A stretch of 64,000 bases of DNA, from NCBI RefSeq assembly GCF_031987975.1, contig NZ_DALZYX010000001.1:496001-560000 (forward strand), in the 5' to 3' direction. Position 1 is the first letter of the stretch. Every line of letters begins with the position of its first letter. Shown here in pieces: positions 8,941 to 18,400 of the stretch. The notes below the pieces were generated by a model. It saw only the letters and a program-made list of their open reading frames with translations, had not been told where the DNA came from and searched no databases. The stretch is from Pseudescherichia sp031987975. Lineage in GTDB: Bacteria > Pseudomonadota > Gammaproteobacteria > Enterobacterales > Enterobacteriaceae. The position numbers were made by a program, and so were the translations under genes.

Positions 8941-10266
8941 CTAGTCGAAGCGCAGCTGCGGCGTCACCTCTTTCACCTGCGCCAGATAGTCGCGGCGATC
9001 GCTGCCGGTCAGCCCTTCGGTACGCGGCAGCTTGGCCGTTAACGGGTTGACCGCCTGCTTATTGATCCACACTTCATAGTGCAGGTGCGGGCCGGTTGAA
9101 CGGCCGGTATTACCCGAGAGCGCGATACGGTCGCCTCGCTTCACTTTCTGGCCATCTTTCACGAGCAGCTTACGCAGGTGCATATAGCGCGTGGTGTAGG
9201 TACGACCGTGACGGATCGCCACATAATAGCCCGCCCCTCCGCTACGCTTGGCCGTGACGACTTCGCCATCGCCCACTGCCAGCACCGGCGTACCCTGCGG
9301 CATGGCAAAATCGACGCCTTTATGCGGAGCAACACGGCCTGTCACCGGGTTCAGACGGCGCGGGTTAAAGTTTGACGATACGCGGAACTGCTTGGACGTG
9401 GGGAAACGCATAAAGCCTTTCGCCAGCCCGGTACCGTTACGATCGTAGAATTTGCCATCTTCAGCGCGAATAGCGTAGTAGTCTTTCCCATCCGAACGCA
9501 GACGCACCCCGAGCAGCTGGCTCTGCTCGCGCTTGCCGTCGAGCATCTCCCGGGACATCAGTACCGAGAACTCATCGCCTTTTTTCAGCTTGCGGAAGTC
9601 CATCTGCCACTGCATGGCTTTGATCACTGAACTAATTTCCCCGCTGTTCAGACCGGCATCTTTGGCGCTGGCAACGAAGCTACCGCCTACCGTGCCTTTC
9701 AGCGTGGTATTAACCCAGTCACCCTGCTGAACTTCACTGCTCATTTTAAACCCGCCGCTCTCCGTGCGGTCATAGGTGCGAGTTTCACGGCGCGACATCT
9801 CCCATGTCAGGCGCTGCAGATCGCCATCAGGGGTGAGGGTCCAGGAAATTTGCTGGCCGATCTTCAAATTACGCAGCTCTTTATCGGTGCTGGCGAGTTG
9901 GGTAACGTCGCCCATATCCATGCCGTACTGGGTCAGAATGCTGCTGAGCGTATCCCCGGTTGAGACAACGTACTCATGCACGCCCGCCTCGTTACCGGTT
10001 TTATCATCCAGCTCATCCTGAGGGATCTCTTCGACTTCATCGGGCATTGTCTGATCGATAGGCTCACTGGCTTCCGGCAGCAGCGAACGGATCTCGCTCC
10101 TCTCCAGCTCAATGGCTTTTACAATCGGGGCGGAATCGGGGTGGTAGACGTAGGGCCGCCAGACGGCGACCGCTAATGTGAGAACAGTAAGCGACCCCAG
10201 CAACACGCGATGGGGTCGGGGCAAATTGTTAAATGCCAGGGCGACAGAGCGGGCTATCTGTTGCAC
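8941..10266 (-). CDS. mepM: Murein DD-endopeptidase
   Basis: MepM (YebA) cleaves meso-DAP/D-Ala cross-links in the periplasm and helps the cell wall expand. It has 441 residues: an N-terminal membrane anchor (about 20-38), a LysM-like domain (about 97-142, EYVVSTGDTLSSIL) and a C-terminal M23 lysostaphin-type peptidase with HKGVDFAMPQGTPV and HLHYEVW supplying the zinc-binding His/Asp residues. It lies 15 bp beyond the znuA stop on the same strand (znuA ends at 10282, mepM starts at 10266), as in E. coli. Confidence 0.95.
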   Translation of the reverse strand: MQQIARSVALAFNNLPRPHRVLLGSLTVLTLAVAVWRPYVYHPDSAPIVKAIELERSEIRSLLPEASEPIDQTMPDEVEEIPQDELDDKTGNEAGVHEYVVSTGDTLSSILTQYGMDMGDVTQLASTDKELRNLKIGQQISWTLTPDGDLQRLTWEMSRRETRTYDRTESGGFKMSSEVQQGDWVNTTLKGTVGGSFVASAKDAGLNSGEISSVIKAMQWQMDFRKLKKGDEFSVLMSREMLDGKREQSQLLGVRLRSDGKDYYAIRAEDGKFYDRNGTGLAKGFMRFPTSKQFRVSSNFNPRRLNPVTGRVAPHKGVDFAMPQGTPVLAVGDGEVVTAKRSGGAGYYVAIRHGRTYTTRYMHLRKLLVKDGQKVKRGDRIALSGNTGRSTGPHLHYEVWINKQAVNPLTAKLPRTEGLTGSDRRDYLAQVKEVTPQLRFD

Positions 10267-10281
10267 GTATTCACTTCCTCG

Positions 10282-11226
10282 TTAATCTCCTTTCAGACAG
10301 CTCGCATACTGGTTTGAGAGTTGTTTCAAAAACTGCGCGTAGCTGGTTTTACTCAGCGCAATATTGGTGCCCAGAGGATCTAACGTCCCCATACGCACGG
10401 ATGTCCCTCTCGCAACAGATTCTACGACCGCTGGCCTGAACTGTGGCTCAGCAAAAACGCAGGTTGCTTTTTGCTCAACTAACTGTGTTCTGATTTCATG
10501 TAAACGCTGCGCACCGGGCTGAATTTCAGGGTTGACGGTGAAATGGCCGAGCGGCGTCAGACCATAGTGTTTTTCGTAATAGCCATAGGCGTCATGAAAA
10601 ACGAAATACCCTTTCCCCTTCACGGGTGCGAGCTCAGTGCCGACCTGCTTATCGGTCTCAGCCAATTGTGCCTCGAAATCGCGCAGGTTGGCGTCAAGCT
10701 TGGCTCGACTTTGCGGCATAACTTCCACTAATTTTTGATGGATTGCAACCGCTGCCAGGCGCGCTACCTCAGGTGACAGCCAAATGTGCATGTTGTAGTC
10801 GCCATGATGGTGATGTTCGTCACCGTTTTCTCCGTGGTGGTCATGACCCTCATGCTCATCCTCGTCATGATCGCTGCCTTTCATCAGCAGCGGTTTTACG
10901 TCAGGTAGCTCACCGATCGCCAGCTGTTTCTGCGCTGGAAGCTGCTGGGTTGACTTCTGCATGAAGGCTTCCATGTCGGGTCCAACCCAAACCACTAAGT
11001 CCGCGCTTTTTAAGCGTTTTACATCAGACGGGCGCAATGAGTAATCATGCTCAGAGGCACCGTCCGGCAGTAGTACTTCTGTCTCAGTCACGCCGTCGGT
11101 AATCGCGGCCGTAATAAAGCCTAAGGGCTTAAGCGAAGCGACAACGGCAGCGTTAGCGGGGGCCATCGTGAGACCCATCAGAGCGGTGGAAATTGCAGCG
11201 CAAAGAAGCGTATTTTTATGTAACAT
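10282..11226 (-). CDS. znuA: Periplasmic zinc-binding protein of ZnuABC
   Basis: ZnuA captures zinc in the periplasm and hands it to ZnuB. The signal peptide ends near APANA. The His/Asp/Glu-rich loop typical of zinc cluster A-I proteins lies around residues 115-145. Metal-binding His contexts SEHDYSLRP, NMHIWLSPE and FHDAYGYY are present. The start MLHKNT at 11226 gives 314 residues, close to E. coli; an in-frame ATG at 11241 is possible. It is divergent from znuCB, sharing a promoter region with a Zur box. Confidence 0.95.
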   Translation of the reverse strand: MLHKNTLLCAAISTALMGLTMAPANAAVVASLKPLGFITAAITDGVTETEVLLPDGASEHDYSLRPSDVKRLKSADLVVWVGPDMEAFMQKSTQQLPAQKQLAIGELPDVKPLLMKGSDHDEDEHEGHDHHGENGDEHHHHGDYNMHIWLSPEVARLAAVAIHQKLVEVMPQSRAKLDANLRDFEAQLAETDKQVGTELAPVKGKGYFVFHDAYGYYEKHYGLTPLGHFTVNPEIQPGAQRLHEIRTQLVEQKATCVFAEPQFRPAVVESVARGTSVRMGTLDPLGTNIALSKTSYAQFLKQLSNQYASCLKGD

Positions 11227-11256
11227 AATGCGACTAACCATCGTAACAAGTGGGTG

Positions 11257-11277
11257 GAATGTGATATTATAACATTC
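11257..11277. promoter_or_regulatory. Zur box, divergent znuA / znuCB promoter
   Basis: A 21-bp imperfect palindrome opens with GAATGTGATATTA and closes with TAACATTC. It matches the known Zur operator of E. coli znuA/znuC, which has the same TGTTATAATATCACA core. It lies 30 bp before znuA and 27 bp before znuC, so zinc-loaded Zur can shut both units. Confidence 0.85.
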
Positions 11278-11304
11278 TATGACTTGTGCAAGCCCTTAAA
11301 CACT

Positions 11305-12060
11305 ATGACAAATCTTGTTTCACTGGAAAACGTGTCCGTCTCTTTCGGCCAACGCCGCGTCCTGTCTGACATTTCGCTGGCGCTGCGCCCCGGAAAAATT
11401 TTAACCCTGCTGGGTCCAAACGGTGCGGGTAAATCTACCCTGGTGCGGGTGGTGCTTGGCCTGGTAGCAGCTGACACCGGGACGATCAAGCGCGATAAGG
11501 CGTTGCGCATTGGCTATGTTCCGCAGAAGCTGCATCTGGATGCTACCCTGCCCCTTACCGTTAGTCGCTTTTTGCGACTGCGTCCGGGTACGCGTAAAGA
11601 GGATATTCTTCCTGCCCTCAAGCGTGTTCAGGCCGGTCATCTGATTGACGCTCCGATGCAGAAGCTCTCCGGCGGCGAAACCCAGCGCGTGCTGCTGGCC
11701 CGCGCCCTGCTCAACGCCCCGCAGCTGCTGGTGCTGGACGAACCAACCCAGGGCGTGGACGTTAACGGCCAGGTGGCGCTTTACGATCTGATCGACCAGC
11801 TGCGCCGGGAGCTGAACTGCGCCGTGCTGATGGTTTCTCACGATCTGCACCTGGTGATGGCGAAAACTGATGAGGTGCTGTGCCTGAACCACCATATCTG
11901 CTGCTCCGGTACGCCAGAGGTGGTCGCTGCCCATCCGCAGTTTATCTCCATGTTCGGCCCGCGCGGCGCTGAGCAGTTGGGTATCTATCGCCATAACCAT
12001 AACCATCGCCATGATTTACAGGGCCGTATCGTACTGCGCCGGGGAAATGGAAACTCATGA
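11305..12060 (+). CDS. znuC: ATPase subunit of zinc importer ZnuABC
   Basis: The cytoplasmic ABC ATPase that drives zinc uptake. Walker A GPNGAGKST, signature LSGGETQR and Walker B LLVLDEPTQG are seen, plus the family's His-rich C-terminus (HNHNHRHD). The start at 11305 (MTNLVSLENV) gives the E. coli length of 251; the frame stays open further upstream into the Zur box, which argues against an earlier start. It overlaps znuB by 4 bp (ATGA). Confidence 0.96.
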   Translation: MTNLVSLENVSVSFGQRRVLSDISLALRPGKILTLLGPNGAGKSTLVRVVLGLVAADTGTIKRDKALRIGYVPQKLHLDATLPLTVSRFLRLRPGTRKEDILPALKRVQAGHLIDAPMQKLSGGETQRVLLARALLNAPQLLVLDEPTQGVDVNGQVALYDLIDQLRRELNCAVLMVSHDLHLVMAKTDEVLCLNHHICCSGTPEVVAAHPQFISMFGPRGAEQLGIYRHNHNHRHDLQGRIVLRRGNGNS

Positions 12061-12842
12061 TTGAACTACTTTTGCCCGGCTGGCTGGCCGGGATGATGCT
12101 GGCCTGTGCCGCAGGCCCGCTTGGCTCCTTCGTGGTCTGGCGCAGGATGTCCTATTTCGGCGATACGCTCGCCCATGCATCGCTGCTCGGCGTCGCCTTT
12201 GGTCTGCTGCTGGATGTCAATCCGTTTTATGCGGTGATCGCGGTCACGCTGCTGCTTGCCGGTGGGCTGGTGTGGCTGGAGAAGCGCCCGCACCTGGCTA
12301 TCGATACTCTGCTAGGTATCATGGCACACAGCGCCCTGTCGCTGGGTCTGGTGGTTGTGAGCCTGATGTCGAATATTCGCGTCGATCTGATGGCCTACCT
12401 GTTTGGCGATCTGCTGGCAGTAACGCCGGACGATCTGATTGTCCTCGGCATAGGGGTCGCTATCGTTATCGGTATTCTAATGTGGCAGTGGCGTAGCCTG
12501 CTGTCGATGACTATCAGTCCGGATCTGGCCTTTGTTGACGGCGTGAAACTGCAGCGGGTGAAGCTTCTGCTGATGCTGGTAACTGCCCTGACCATTGGCG
12601 TGGCGATGAAGTTTGTCGGCGCACTGATCATCACTTCACTGCTGATCATTCCCGCTGCCACCGCCCGCCGTTTCGCCCGCACGCCGGAGCAGATGGCCGG
12701 GGTTGCCGTAGCGGTAGGGATGCTCGCCGTAACTGGCGGCCTTACTTTCTCGGCGTTCTATGATACGCCAGCGGGTCCCTCGGTAGTGCTCTGCGCCGCG
12801 GTGCTGTTTATCCTCAGCATGCTGAAAAGAACGGCGCAGTGA
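12057..12842 (+). CDS. znuB: Membrane permease of zinc importer ZnuABC
   Basis: A 261-residue ABC-3 family permease with about eight hydrophobic segments, forming the inner-membrane zinc channel with ZnuC. Conserved blocks include RRMSYFGDTLAHASLLG near residue 30 and FVGALIITSLLIIPAATAR. It is translationally coupled to znuC by an ATGA overlap. Confidence 0.96.
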   Translation: MIELLLPGWLAGMMLACAAGPLGSFVVWRRMSYFGDTLAHASLLGVAFGLLLDVNPFYAVIAVTLLLAGGLVWLEKRPHLAIDTLLGIMAHSALSLGLVVVSLMSNIRVDLMAYLFGDLLAVTPDDLIVLGIGVAIVIGILMWQWRSLLSMTISPDLAFVDGVKLQRVKLLLMLVTALTIGVAMKFVGALIITSLLIIPAATARRFARTPEQMAGVAVAVGMLAVTGGLTFSAFYDTPAGPSVVLCAAVLFILSMLKRTAQ

Positions 12843-12886
12843 TCAATTTCCCCGGTGGCGCTACGCTTACCGGGGCTTCCTCTACT

Positions 12887-13897
12887 CTATGGCATCTCCG
12901 GCGGAGTGATACCAAAGTGGTTCCAGGCTCTTACCGTTGCCATACGTCCGCGCGGGGTGCGCTGTAAAAAGCCCTGCTGGATCAGGAACGGCTCCAGCAC
13001 ATCCTCGATGGTTTCCCGCTCTTCACCGATGGCCGCCGCCAGGTTATCCAGCCCTACCGGGCCGCCAAAGAACTTATCGATCACCGCCAGCAGCAGCTTG
13101 CGGTCCATATAGTCGAAGCCTTCGGCGTCAACGTTCAGCATATCCAGCGCCTGGGCGGCCACGTCTGCGGAAATGGTCCCGTCATGCTTTACCTCAGAGA
13201 AGTCACGCACGCGACGCAGCAGGCGGTTGGCGATACGCGGCGTCCCCCGGGAGCGGCGAGCCACTTCCAGCGCCCCCTCTTCGCTCATCTCCAGGCCCAT
13301 AAAGCGCGCGCTGCGCCCGACGATATGCTGGAGATCGGGCACCTGATAGAACTCCAGGCGCTGCACGATGCCAAAGCGGTCGCGCAGCGGCGAGGTCAGG
13401 GAACCCGCCCGAGTGGTGGCACCGATCAGCGTAAAGGGCGGCAGGTCAATTTTAATCGAGCGCGCCGCCGGGCCTTCGCCGATCATGATATCCAGCTGAT
13501 AATCTTCCATGGCCGGATAGAGCACCTCCTCTACCACCGGCGACAGGCGATGGATCTCATCAATAAACAGCACGTCGTGCGGTTCAAGGTTGGTCAGCAT
13601 GGCGGCGAGATCCCCCGCCTTCTCCAGCACCGGGCCAGAGGTGGTGCGCAGGTTAACGCCCATCTCGTTGGCGACAATGTTAGCGAGGGTGGTTTTACCC
13701 AGACCTGGGGGGCCGAAGATCAGCAGGTGATCGAGGGCATCGCCACGCAGCTTCGCCGCCTGGATGAAAATTTCCATCTGGGAGCGTACCTGCGGCTGGC
13801 CAATGTACTCGTCGAGCAGCTTAGGACGGATCGCGCGATCGATGACCTCTTCCTGGGTAACGCTGCCTGCTGATACCAGGCGGTCTGCTTCTATCAT
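12887..13897 (-). CDS. ruvB: Holliday junction branch migration helicase
   Basis: RuvB is the AAA+ motor that drives branch migration with RuvA. The 336 residues carry Walker A FGPPGLGKTTLA, Walker B FIDEIHRLSP, the RuvA-contacting beta-hairpin region and the C-terminal winged helix. It follows ruvA after 8 bp, so the pair is an operon behind the LexA box at 14566. Confidence 0.97.
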   Translation of the reverse strand: MIEADRLVSAGSVTQEEVIDRAIRPKLLDEYIGQPQVRSQMEIFIQAAKLRGDALDHLLIFGPPGLGKTTLANIVANEMGVNLRTTSGPVLEKAGDLAAMLTNLEPHDVLFIDEIHRLSPVVEEVLYPAMEDYQLDIMIGEGPAARSIKIDLPPFTLIGATTRAGSLTSPLRDRFGIVQRLEFYQVPDLQHIVGRSARFMGLEMSEEGALEVARRSRGTPRIANRLLRRVRDFSEVKHDGTISADVAAQALDMLNVDAEGFDYMDRKLLLAVIDKFFGGPVGLDNLAAAIGEERETIEDVLEPFLIQQGFLQRTPRGRMATVRAWNHFGITPPEMP

Positions 13898-13905
13898 CCT
13901 TTACC

Positions 13906-14517
13906 TCACATCGCGGCGCGGAGCGCTTCACGAATAAGTGTTTCACTGCTGGCATCCGGGCGTGCCAGCTTACTGACCATGCGGCTGGCTTCCTGAGGCT
14001 TGTAGCCCAGCGCCACCAGCGCGGCAACCGCTTCCTGCTCGGCGTCGTCTGCAGACGGACCCGCGGGCGACGTCAGCACCAGATCTGCCGCCGGGGTAAA
14101 GAGATCGCCATGCAGGCCTTTGAAGCGGTCTTTCATCTCGACAATCAGGCGCTCGGCGGTCTTTTTGCCGATGCCGGGCAGCTTCACCAGTGCGGCTGGC
14201 TCTTCGCGCTCTACAGCGTTGACAAACTGCTGCGCCGACATGCCAGAGAGGATCGCCAGCGCCAGCTTTGGCCCAACGCCGTTGGTTTTGATCAGCTCTT
14301 TAAACAGGGTGCGCTCCTGTTTGTTGTTAAAGCCGTACAGCAGCTGGGCATCTTCACGTACCACGAAGTGGGTGAAGACGATCGCTTCCTGCCCAGCATC
14401 CGGTAGCTCATAGAAGCAGGTCATTGGCATATGCACTTCATAGCCTACGCCGCCGGTCTCCAGCAGCACCAGCGGGGGTTGTTTCTCGACAATAATGCCT
14501 CTGAGTCTGCCTATCAC
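13906..14517 (-). CDS. ruvA: Holliday junction DNA-binding subunit
   Basis: RuvA tetramers bind the four-way junction and load RuvB. It has 203 residues: the N-terminal OB fold, two HhH motifs (KTNGVGPKLALAIL and KLPGIGKKTAERLI) and the C-terminal RuvB-binding domain. The start is GTG, as in E. coli, behind GGAGCGAAAC. It is SOS-controlled, judged by the LexA box 49 nt upstream. Confidence 0.97.
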   Translation of the reverse strand: MIGRLRGIIVEKQPPLVLLETGGVGYEVHMPMTCFYELPDAGQEAIVFTHFVVREDAQLLYGFNNKQERTLFKELIKTNGVGPKLALAILSGMSAQQFVNAVEREEPAALVKLPGIGKKTAERLIVEMKDRFKGLHGDLFTPAADLVLTSPAGPSADDAEQEAVAALVALGYKPQEASRMVSKLARPDASSETLIREALRAAM

Positions 14518-14565
14518 GTTTCGCTCCTGCGCTATCGGCTAAAATTTTCTCTATGATATAAAAAA

Positions 14566-14585
14566 GGCTGGATACATATCCAGCC
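14566..14585. promoter_or_regulatory. LexA box of ruvAB, also a hairpin behind ruvC
   Basis: GGCTGGATACATATCCAGCC has the LexA form CTG-N10-CAG and closely matches the E. coli ruvAB SOS box. It is also a near-perfect inverted repeat with T-runs on both sides, 11 bp past the ruvC stop, so it can fold as a ruvC terminator. E. coli has yebB in this gap; here the gap is 78 bp and holds only this element and the ruvA promoter. Confidence 0.8.
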
Positions 14586-14595
14586 TCTTTTTCGA

Positions 14596-15117
14596 TTAAC
14601 GTAACCGCCCTCGCGCAAGATTGAGCCGCTTTTCACTCATTTGCATGGCGTTTTGGCTGACGTGACAGTGGGTTATAGCAATCGCCAGCGCATCGGCGGC
14701 ATCCGCCTGTGGGTTAGCGGGCAGCTTGAGCAGGGTACGCACCATATGCTGCACCTGACTCTTCTCCGCGCTACCGATGCCGACCACCGTCTGCTTGACC
14801 TGGCGAGCGGCATACTCAAAGACCGGCAGGTCCTGGTTTACCGCCGCCACAATCGCCACCCCGCGCGCCTGCCCGAGCTTAAGCGCCGAGTCGGCGTTTT
14901 TCGCCATAAACACCTGCTCAATGGCGAAAAAGTCGGGCTGGAACTGCGTAATGATCTCCGACACGCCCGCGTAGATTAGCTTCAGGCGTGACGGGAGATC
15001 GTCAACCTTGGTACGGATACAGCCGCTGCCAAGGTAGGTGAGCTGCCTGCCAACCTGGCGGATCACGCCGTAGCCGGTGATGCGTGAGCCGGGATCAATA
15101 CCGAGAATGATTGACAC
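14596..15117 (-). CDS. ruvC: Holliday junction resolvase
   Basis: RuvC cuts Holliday junctions symmetrically. The catalytic acidic residues lie in the contexts GIDPGS, AIEQVFMA and the C-terminal QADAADALAIAI. Two GTG codons lie in tandem. The second (15117) is chosen because it sits 6 nt from GGAGG and gives the E. coli length of 173; the first is only 3 nt away. yebC precedes it by 33 bp on the same strand. Confidence 0.95.
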   Translation of the reverse strand: MSIILGIDPGSRITGYGVIRQVGRQLTYLGSGCIRTKVDDLPSRLKLIYAGVSEIITQFQPDFFAIEQVFMAKNADSALKLGQARGVAIVAAVNQDLPVFEYAARQVKQTVVGIGSAEKSQVQHMVRTLLKLPANPQADAADALAIAITHCHVSQNAMQMSEKRLNLARGRLR

Positions 15118-15150
15118 CACGCACCTCCTCTTTTACGGATCCAGGCTGCA

Positions 15151-15894
15151 TCATTCGAGGGTTGCTGCAACCTCGTCAGAGATCTCACCGTTGTGGTAGA
15201 CCTCCTGCACGTCGTCGCAATCTTCCAGCATGTCGATCAGGCGCAGCAGCTTCGGCGCGGTCTCGGCATCCATATCTGCTTTGGTGGACGGGATCATCGA
15301 CACTTCAGCGTTGTCCGCTTTCAGGCCAGCGGCTTCCAGTGCATCGCGTACCGCACCCATCTCTTCCCATGCGGTGTAGACGTCAATCGCGCCGTCGTCA
15401 TAGGTCACTACGTCTTCCGCACCCGCTTCCAGGGCCGCTTCCATGATCGCATCTTCATCGCCCTGTTCGAAGGAGATCACCCCTTTCTTGCTGAACAGGT
15501 AGGCAACGGAGCCGTCGGTGCCCAGGTTGCCACCGGTTTTGGTAAACGCGTGACGAACTTCGGCAACGGTACGGTTACGGTTGTCAGAGAGACACTCAAC
15601 CATGACCGCCGTGCCGCCAGGACCGTAACCTTCATAAATGATGGTCTCCATGTTCGCGTCTTCATCACCGCCTACGCCACGGGCGATAGCGCGGTTCAGG
15701 GTGTCGCGGGTCATGTTGTTGGAGAGCGCTTTATCGATTGCTGCACGCAGACGCGGGTTAGAGCCGGCATCGCCGCCGCCCAGACGCGCTGCCGTTACCA
15801 GCTCACGAATAATTTTGGTAAAGATCTTACCGCGTTTGGCATCCTGTGCCGCTTTGCGGTGTTTGGTGTTGGCCCATTTACTGTGACCTGCCAT
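15151..15894 (-). CDS. yebC: YebC/PmpR-family translation or regulatory factor
   Basis: A 247-residue protein of the universal YebC family, with the hallmark N-terminus MAGHSKWANTKHRKAAQDAKRG and the three-domain acidic body. Members have been reported as DNA-binding regulators and, more recently, as factors that help ribosomes through proline stretches; which role applies here cannot be read from sequence. It sits between nudB and ruvC in the usual aspS-nudB-yebC-ruvC order. Confidence 0.93.
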   Translation of the reverse strand: MAGHSKWANTKHRKAAQDAKRGKIFTKIIRELVTAARLGGGDAGSNPRLRAAIDKALSNNMTRDTLNRAIARGVGGDEDANMETIIYEGYGPGGTAVMVECLSDNRNRTVAEVRHAFTKTGGNLGTDGSVAYLFSKKGVISFEQGDEDAIMEAALEAGAEDVVTYDDGAIDVYTAWEEMGAVRDALEAAGLKADNAEVSMIPSTKADMDAETAPKLLRLIDMLEDCDDVQEVYHNGEISDEVAATLE

Positions 15895-15918
15895 AAAAAA
15901 TTCTCCAAAAGCGCCTTC

Positions 15919-16362
15919 TCAGGCGGCGTTAATTACAAACTCTTCAATCGCCTGCCGGTTGCTCCACGACTTGGTCATGGCGGCGGCATCCACCGCATCG
16001 ACCCAGCGGTAGGTCAGGTGTTCAGTGAACACAATTTCCCGCTCGTGAGGCAGCACAAGACAAAACCACGATTCCGTGTTGCGCTCAATGCCCGGCGCAT
16101 AGCGATGACGTAAATGCATGAAAATTTCAAACTCCACCGTGCGCTGACAGTCGATCAAGGTCAGCTGCTCTGCTGCAACGTCAATGGCGACCTCTTCCTT
16201 TACTTCACGCACGGCGGCCTGCAGCGCGGTTTCACCCTCCTCCAGGCTGCCGGTAACCGACTGCCAGAAAGCGGGATCGTCGCGCCGTTGTAGCATCAGC
16301 ACCCGTTTCGTGTCCTGGGCGTAGATCACGACTAGCACGGAAACGGGTTGCTTATAGACCAT
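15919..16362 (-). CDS. nudB: Dihydroneopterin triphosphate diphosphatase
   Basis: A Nudix hydrolase that removes pyrophosphate from dihydroneopterin triphosphate in folate synthesis. The Nudix box GX5EX7REUXEEXGU is complete as GSLEEGETALQAAVREVKEE. It is 147 residues long, about the E. coli size. Its start overlaps the last base of the aspS stop, so the two are coupled. Confidence 0.95.
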   Translation of the reverse strand: MVYKQPVSVLVVIYAQDTKRVLMLQRRDDPAFWQSVTGSLEEGETALQAAVREVKEEVAIDVAAEQLTLIDCQRTVEFEIFMHLRHRYAPGIERNTESWFCLVLPHEREIVFTEHLTYRWVDAVDAAAMTKSWSNRQAIEEFVINAA

Positions 16363-18134
16363 TAGCTATTCTCAGCCTTCTTGATCACTTCGATACCCAA
16401 CTCGGTCAGCGCGGCCTGGTTGGCGAAGCTTGGCGCTTCAGTCATCAGGCAGGCGGCAGCGGTGGTTTTCGGGAAGGCGATCACGTCACGGATGTTATCG
16501 GTGCCGGTCAGCAGCATGGTCAGGCGATCGAGACCAAAGGCCAGGCCCGCGTGCGGCGGCGTACCGTACTTCAGCGCATCGAGCAGGAAGCCGAACTTCT
16601 CGCGCTGCTCCTGTTCAGTGATGCCGAGAATGCCAAACACCGTCTGCTGCATTTCGCCGCGGTGAATACGCACCGAACCACCGCCCACTTCATAGCCGTT
16701 AATGACCATATCGTAGGCGTTAGCGATAGCCGTTTCCGGCGCGGCCTTCAGCTCTTCCGGCGTCATGTTGCTTGGCGCAGTGAACGGATGGTGCATCGCG
16801 GTCAGGCCGCCTTCGCCGTCTTCTTCGAACATTGGGAAGTCGATCACCCACAGCGGTGCCCACTTGCTCTCGTCGGTGATGCTCAGGTCTTTACCCAGCT
16901 TCAGGCGCAGCGCGCCCATCGCGTCGGCAACCACTTTGCGGTTGTCCGCACCGAAGAAGATCATGTCGCCATCCTGCGCGCCGGTACGCTCCAGAATCGC
17001 TTCGATAATCTCTGCGTTCAGGAATTTCGCTACCGGGCTGGTGATGCCTTCCAGGCCCTTCGCACGCTCGGTGACCTTGATATAGGCCAGGCCTTTTGCG
17101 CCGTAGATCTTAATAAAGTTGCCGTAGTCGTCAATCTGCTTACGGCTCAGGGCCGCACCGCCCGGCACGCGCAGGGCAGCCACGCGGCCTTTGGCATCAT
17201 TGGCCGGACCGGCAAATACGGCGAACTCGACGTTTTTCAGCAGGTCGGCAACGTCTACCAGCTCCATCGGGTTACGCAGGTCTGGCTTATCAGAGCCGTA
17301 GCGGCGCTCGGCCTCGGCAAAGGTCATTACCGGGAAGTCGCCCAGATCCACATTAATGGTGGCCTGCCACAGCTGACGCACCAGGGCTTCCATCACCTCA
17401 CGCACCTGCGGCGCGGTCATGAAGGAGGTCTCGACGTCGATCTGGGTAAATTCTGGCTGGCGATCCGCACGCAGATCTTCGTCACGGAAACACTTAACGA
17501 TCTGATAGTAGCGGTCAAAGCCGGACATCATCAGCAGCTGCTTGAACAGCTGTGGAGACTGCGGCAGCGCGTAGAATTTGCCTTTGTGCACGCGGCTCGG
17601 AACCAGATAGTCACGCGCCCCTTCCGGGGTGGCCTTGGTCAGCATCGGGGTTTCGATGTCGAGGAAGCCGTGATCGTCCATAAAGCGGCGCACGAAGCTG
17701 GTGATCTTCGCACGGGTCTTCAGGCGGTTAGCCATCTCCGGGCGACGCAGATCCAGATAGCGGTACTTGAGACGCGCCTCTTCGGTGTTGACGTGGTTGG
17801 AGTCGAGCGGCAGCGAGTCTGAACGGTTAATGATGGTCAGATCGGAGGCCAGCACTTCAATCTCGCCGGTAGCCATATCGCTGTTGATGTTTTTATCGTC
17901 ACGGCGGCGGACGGTACCGGTGACCTGGATGCAGAACTCATTACGCAGTTCAGAGGCCAGCTTTAACGCATCTGCGCGATCCGGATCGAAAAACACCTGC
18001 ACGATACCTTCACGATCGCGCATATCGATAAAGATCAGGCTGCCGAGATCGCGGCGGCGGTTGACCCAACCACACAGAGTCACCTGCTGCCCCTCGTGGG
18101 ACAGTCGAAGCTGTCCGCAATATTCTGTACGCAT
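16362..18134 (-). CDS. aspS: Aspartyl-tRNA synthetase
   Basis: A class II synthetase charging tRNA-Asp. The 590 residues match the bacterial-type enzyme with an N-terminal OB anticodon-binding domain, the catalytic core with motif 2 (FRDEDLRADRQPEFTQID), the bacterial GAD insertion and motif 3 (GLAFGLDRL). It heads the aspS-nudB-yebC-ruvC gene set and is divergent from yecD. The 266-bp gap to yecD shows no other gene. Confidence 0.98.
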   Translation of the reverse strand: MRTEYCGQLRLSHEGQQVTLCGWVNRRRDLGSLIFIDMRDREGIVQVFFDPDRADALKLASELRNEFCIQVTGTVRRRDDKNINSDMATGEIEVLASDLTIINRSDSLPLDSNHVNTEEARLKYRYLDLRRPEMANRLKTRAKITSFVRRFMDDHGFLDIETPMLTKATPEGARDYLVPSRVHKGKFYALPQSPQLFKQLLMMSGFDRYYQIVKCFRDEDLRADRQPEFTQIDVETSFMTAPQVREVMEALVRQLWQATINVDLGDFPVMTFAEAERRYGSDKPDLRNPMELVDVADLLKNVEFAVFAGPANDAKGRVAALRVPGGAALSRKQIDDYGNFIKIYGAKGLAYIKVTERAKGLEGITSPVAKFLNAEIIEAILERTGAQDGDMIFFGADNRKVVADAMGALRLKLGKDLSITDESKWAPLWVIDFPMFEEDGEGGLTAMHHPFTAPSNMTPEELKAAPETAIANAYDMVINGYEVGGGSVRIHRGEMQQTVFGILGITEQEQREKFGFLLDALKYGTPPHAGLAFGLDRLTMLLTGTDNIRDVIAFPKTTAAACLMTEAPSFANQAALTELGIEVIKKAENS

Positions 18135-18400
18135 GAGATATCCCTTAACTTAGCCGCAGGCCGTTGGTCGCCTGCCTTGCAGCCACGACGACGCAGCGCG
18201 AGCTGAATGTCACAACTGGATGAAAAAAAGGGGGCTATTATACTGGAAATTCTTCCAGACGATAAGAGCCAGACCACGCAGACGGGCGATTGCTGCCCGC
18301 TAATTAGGGTCTCTCACAAAAATTAACAAAATTTGTGCCCCTGATTAACGCCTTTTACGCTTACTGTATGGGCAAAACGACGCAGATAACAGGAGCTAAC

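Noticed and set aside
16551..17822. 423-codon open frame on the + strand
   Set aside because: Antisense shadow of aspS caused by high G+C at third codon positions.
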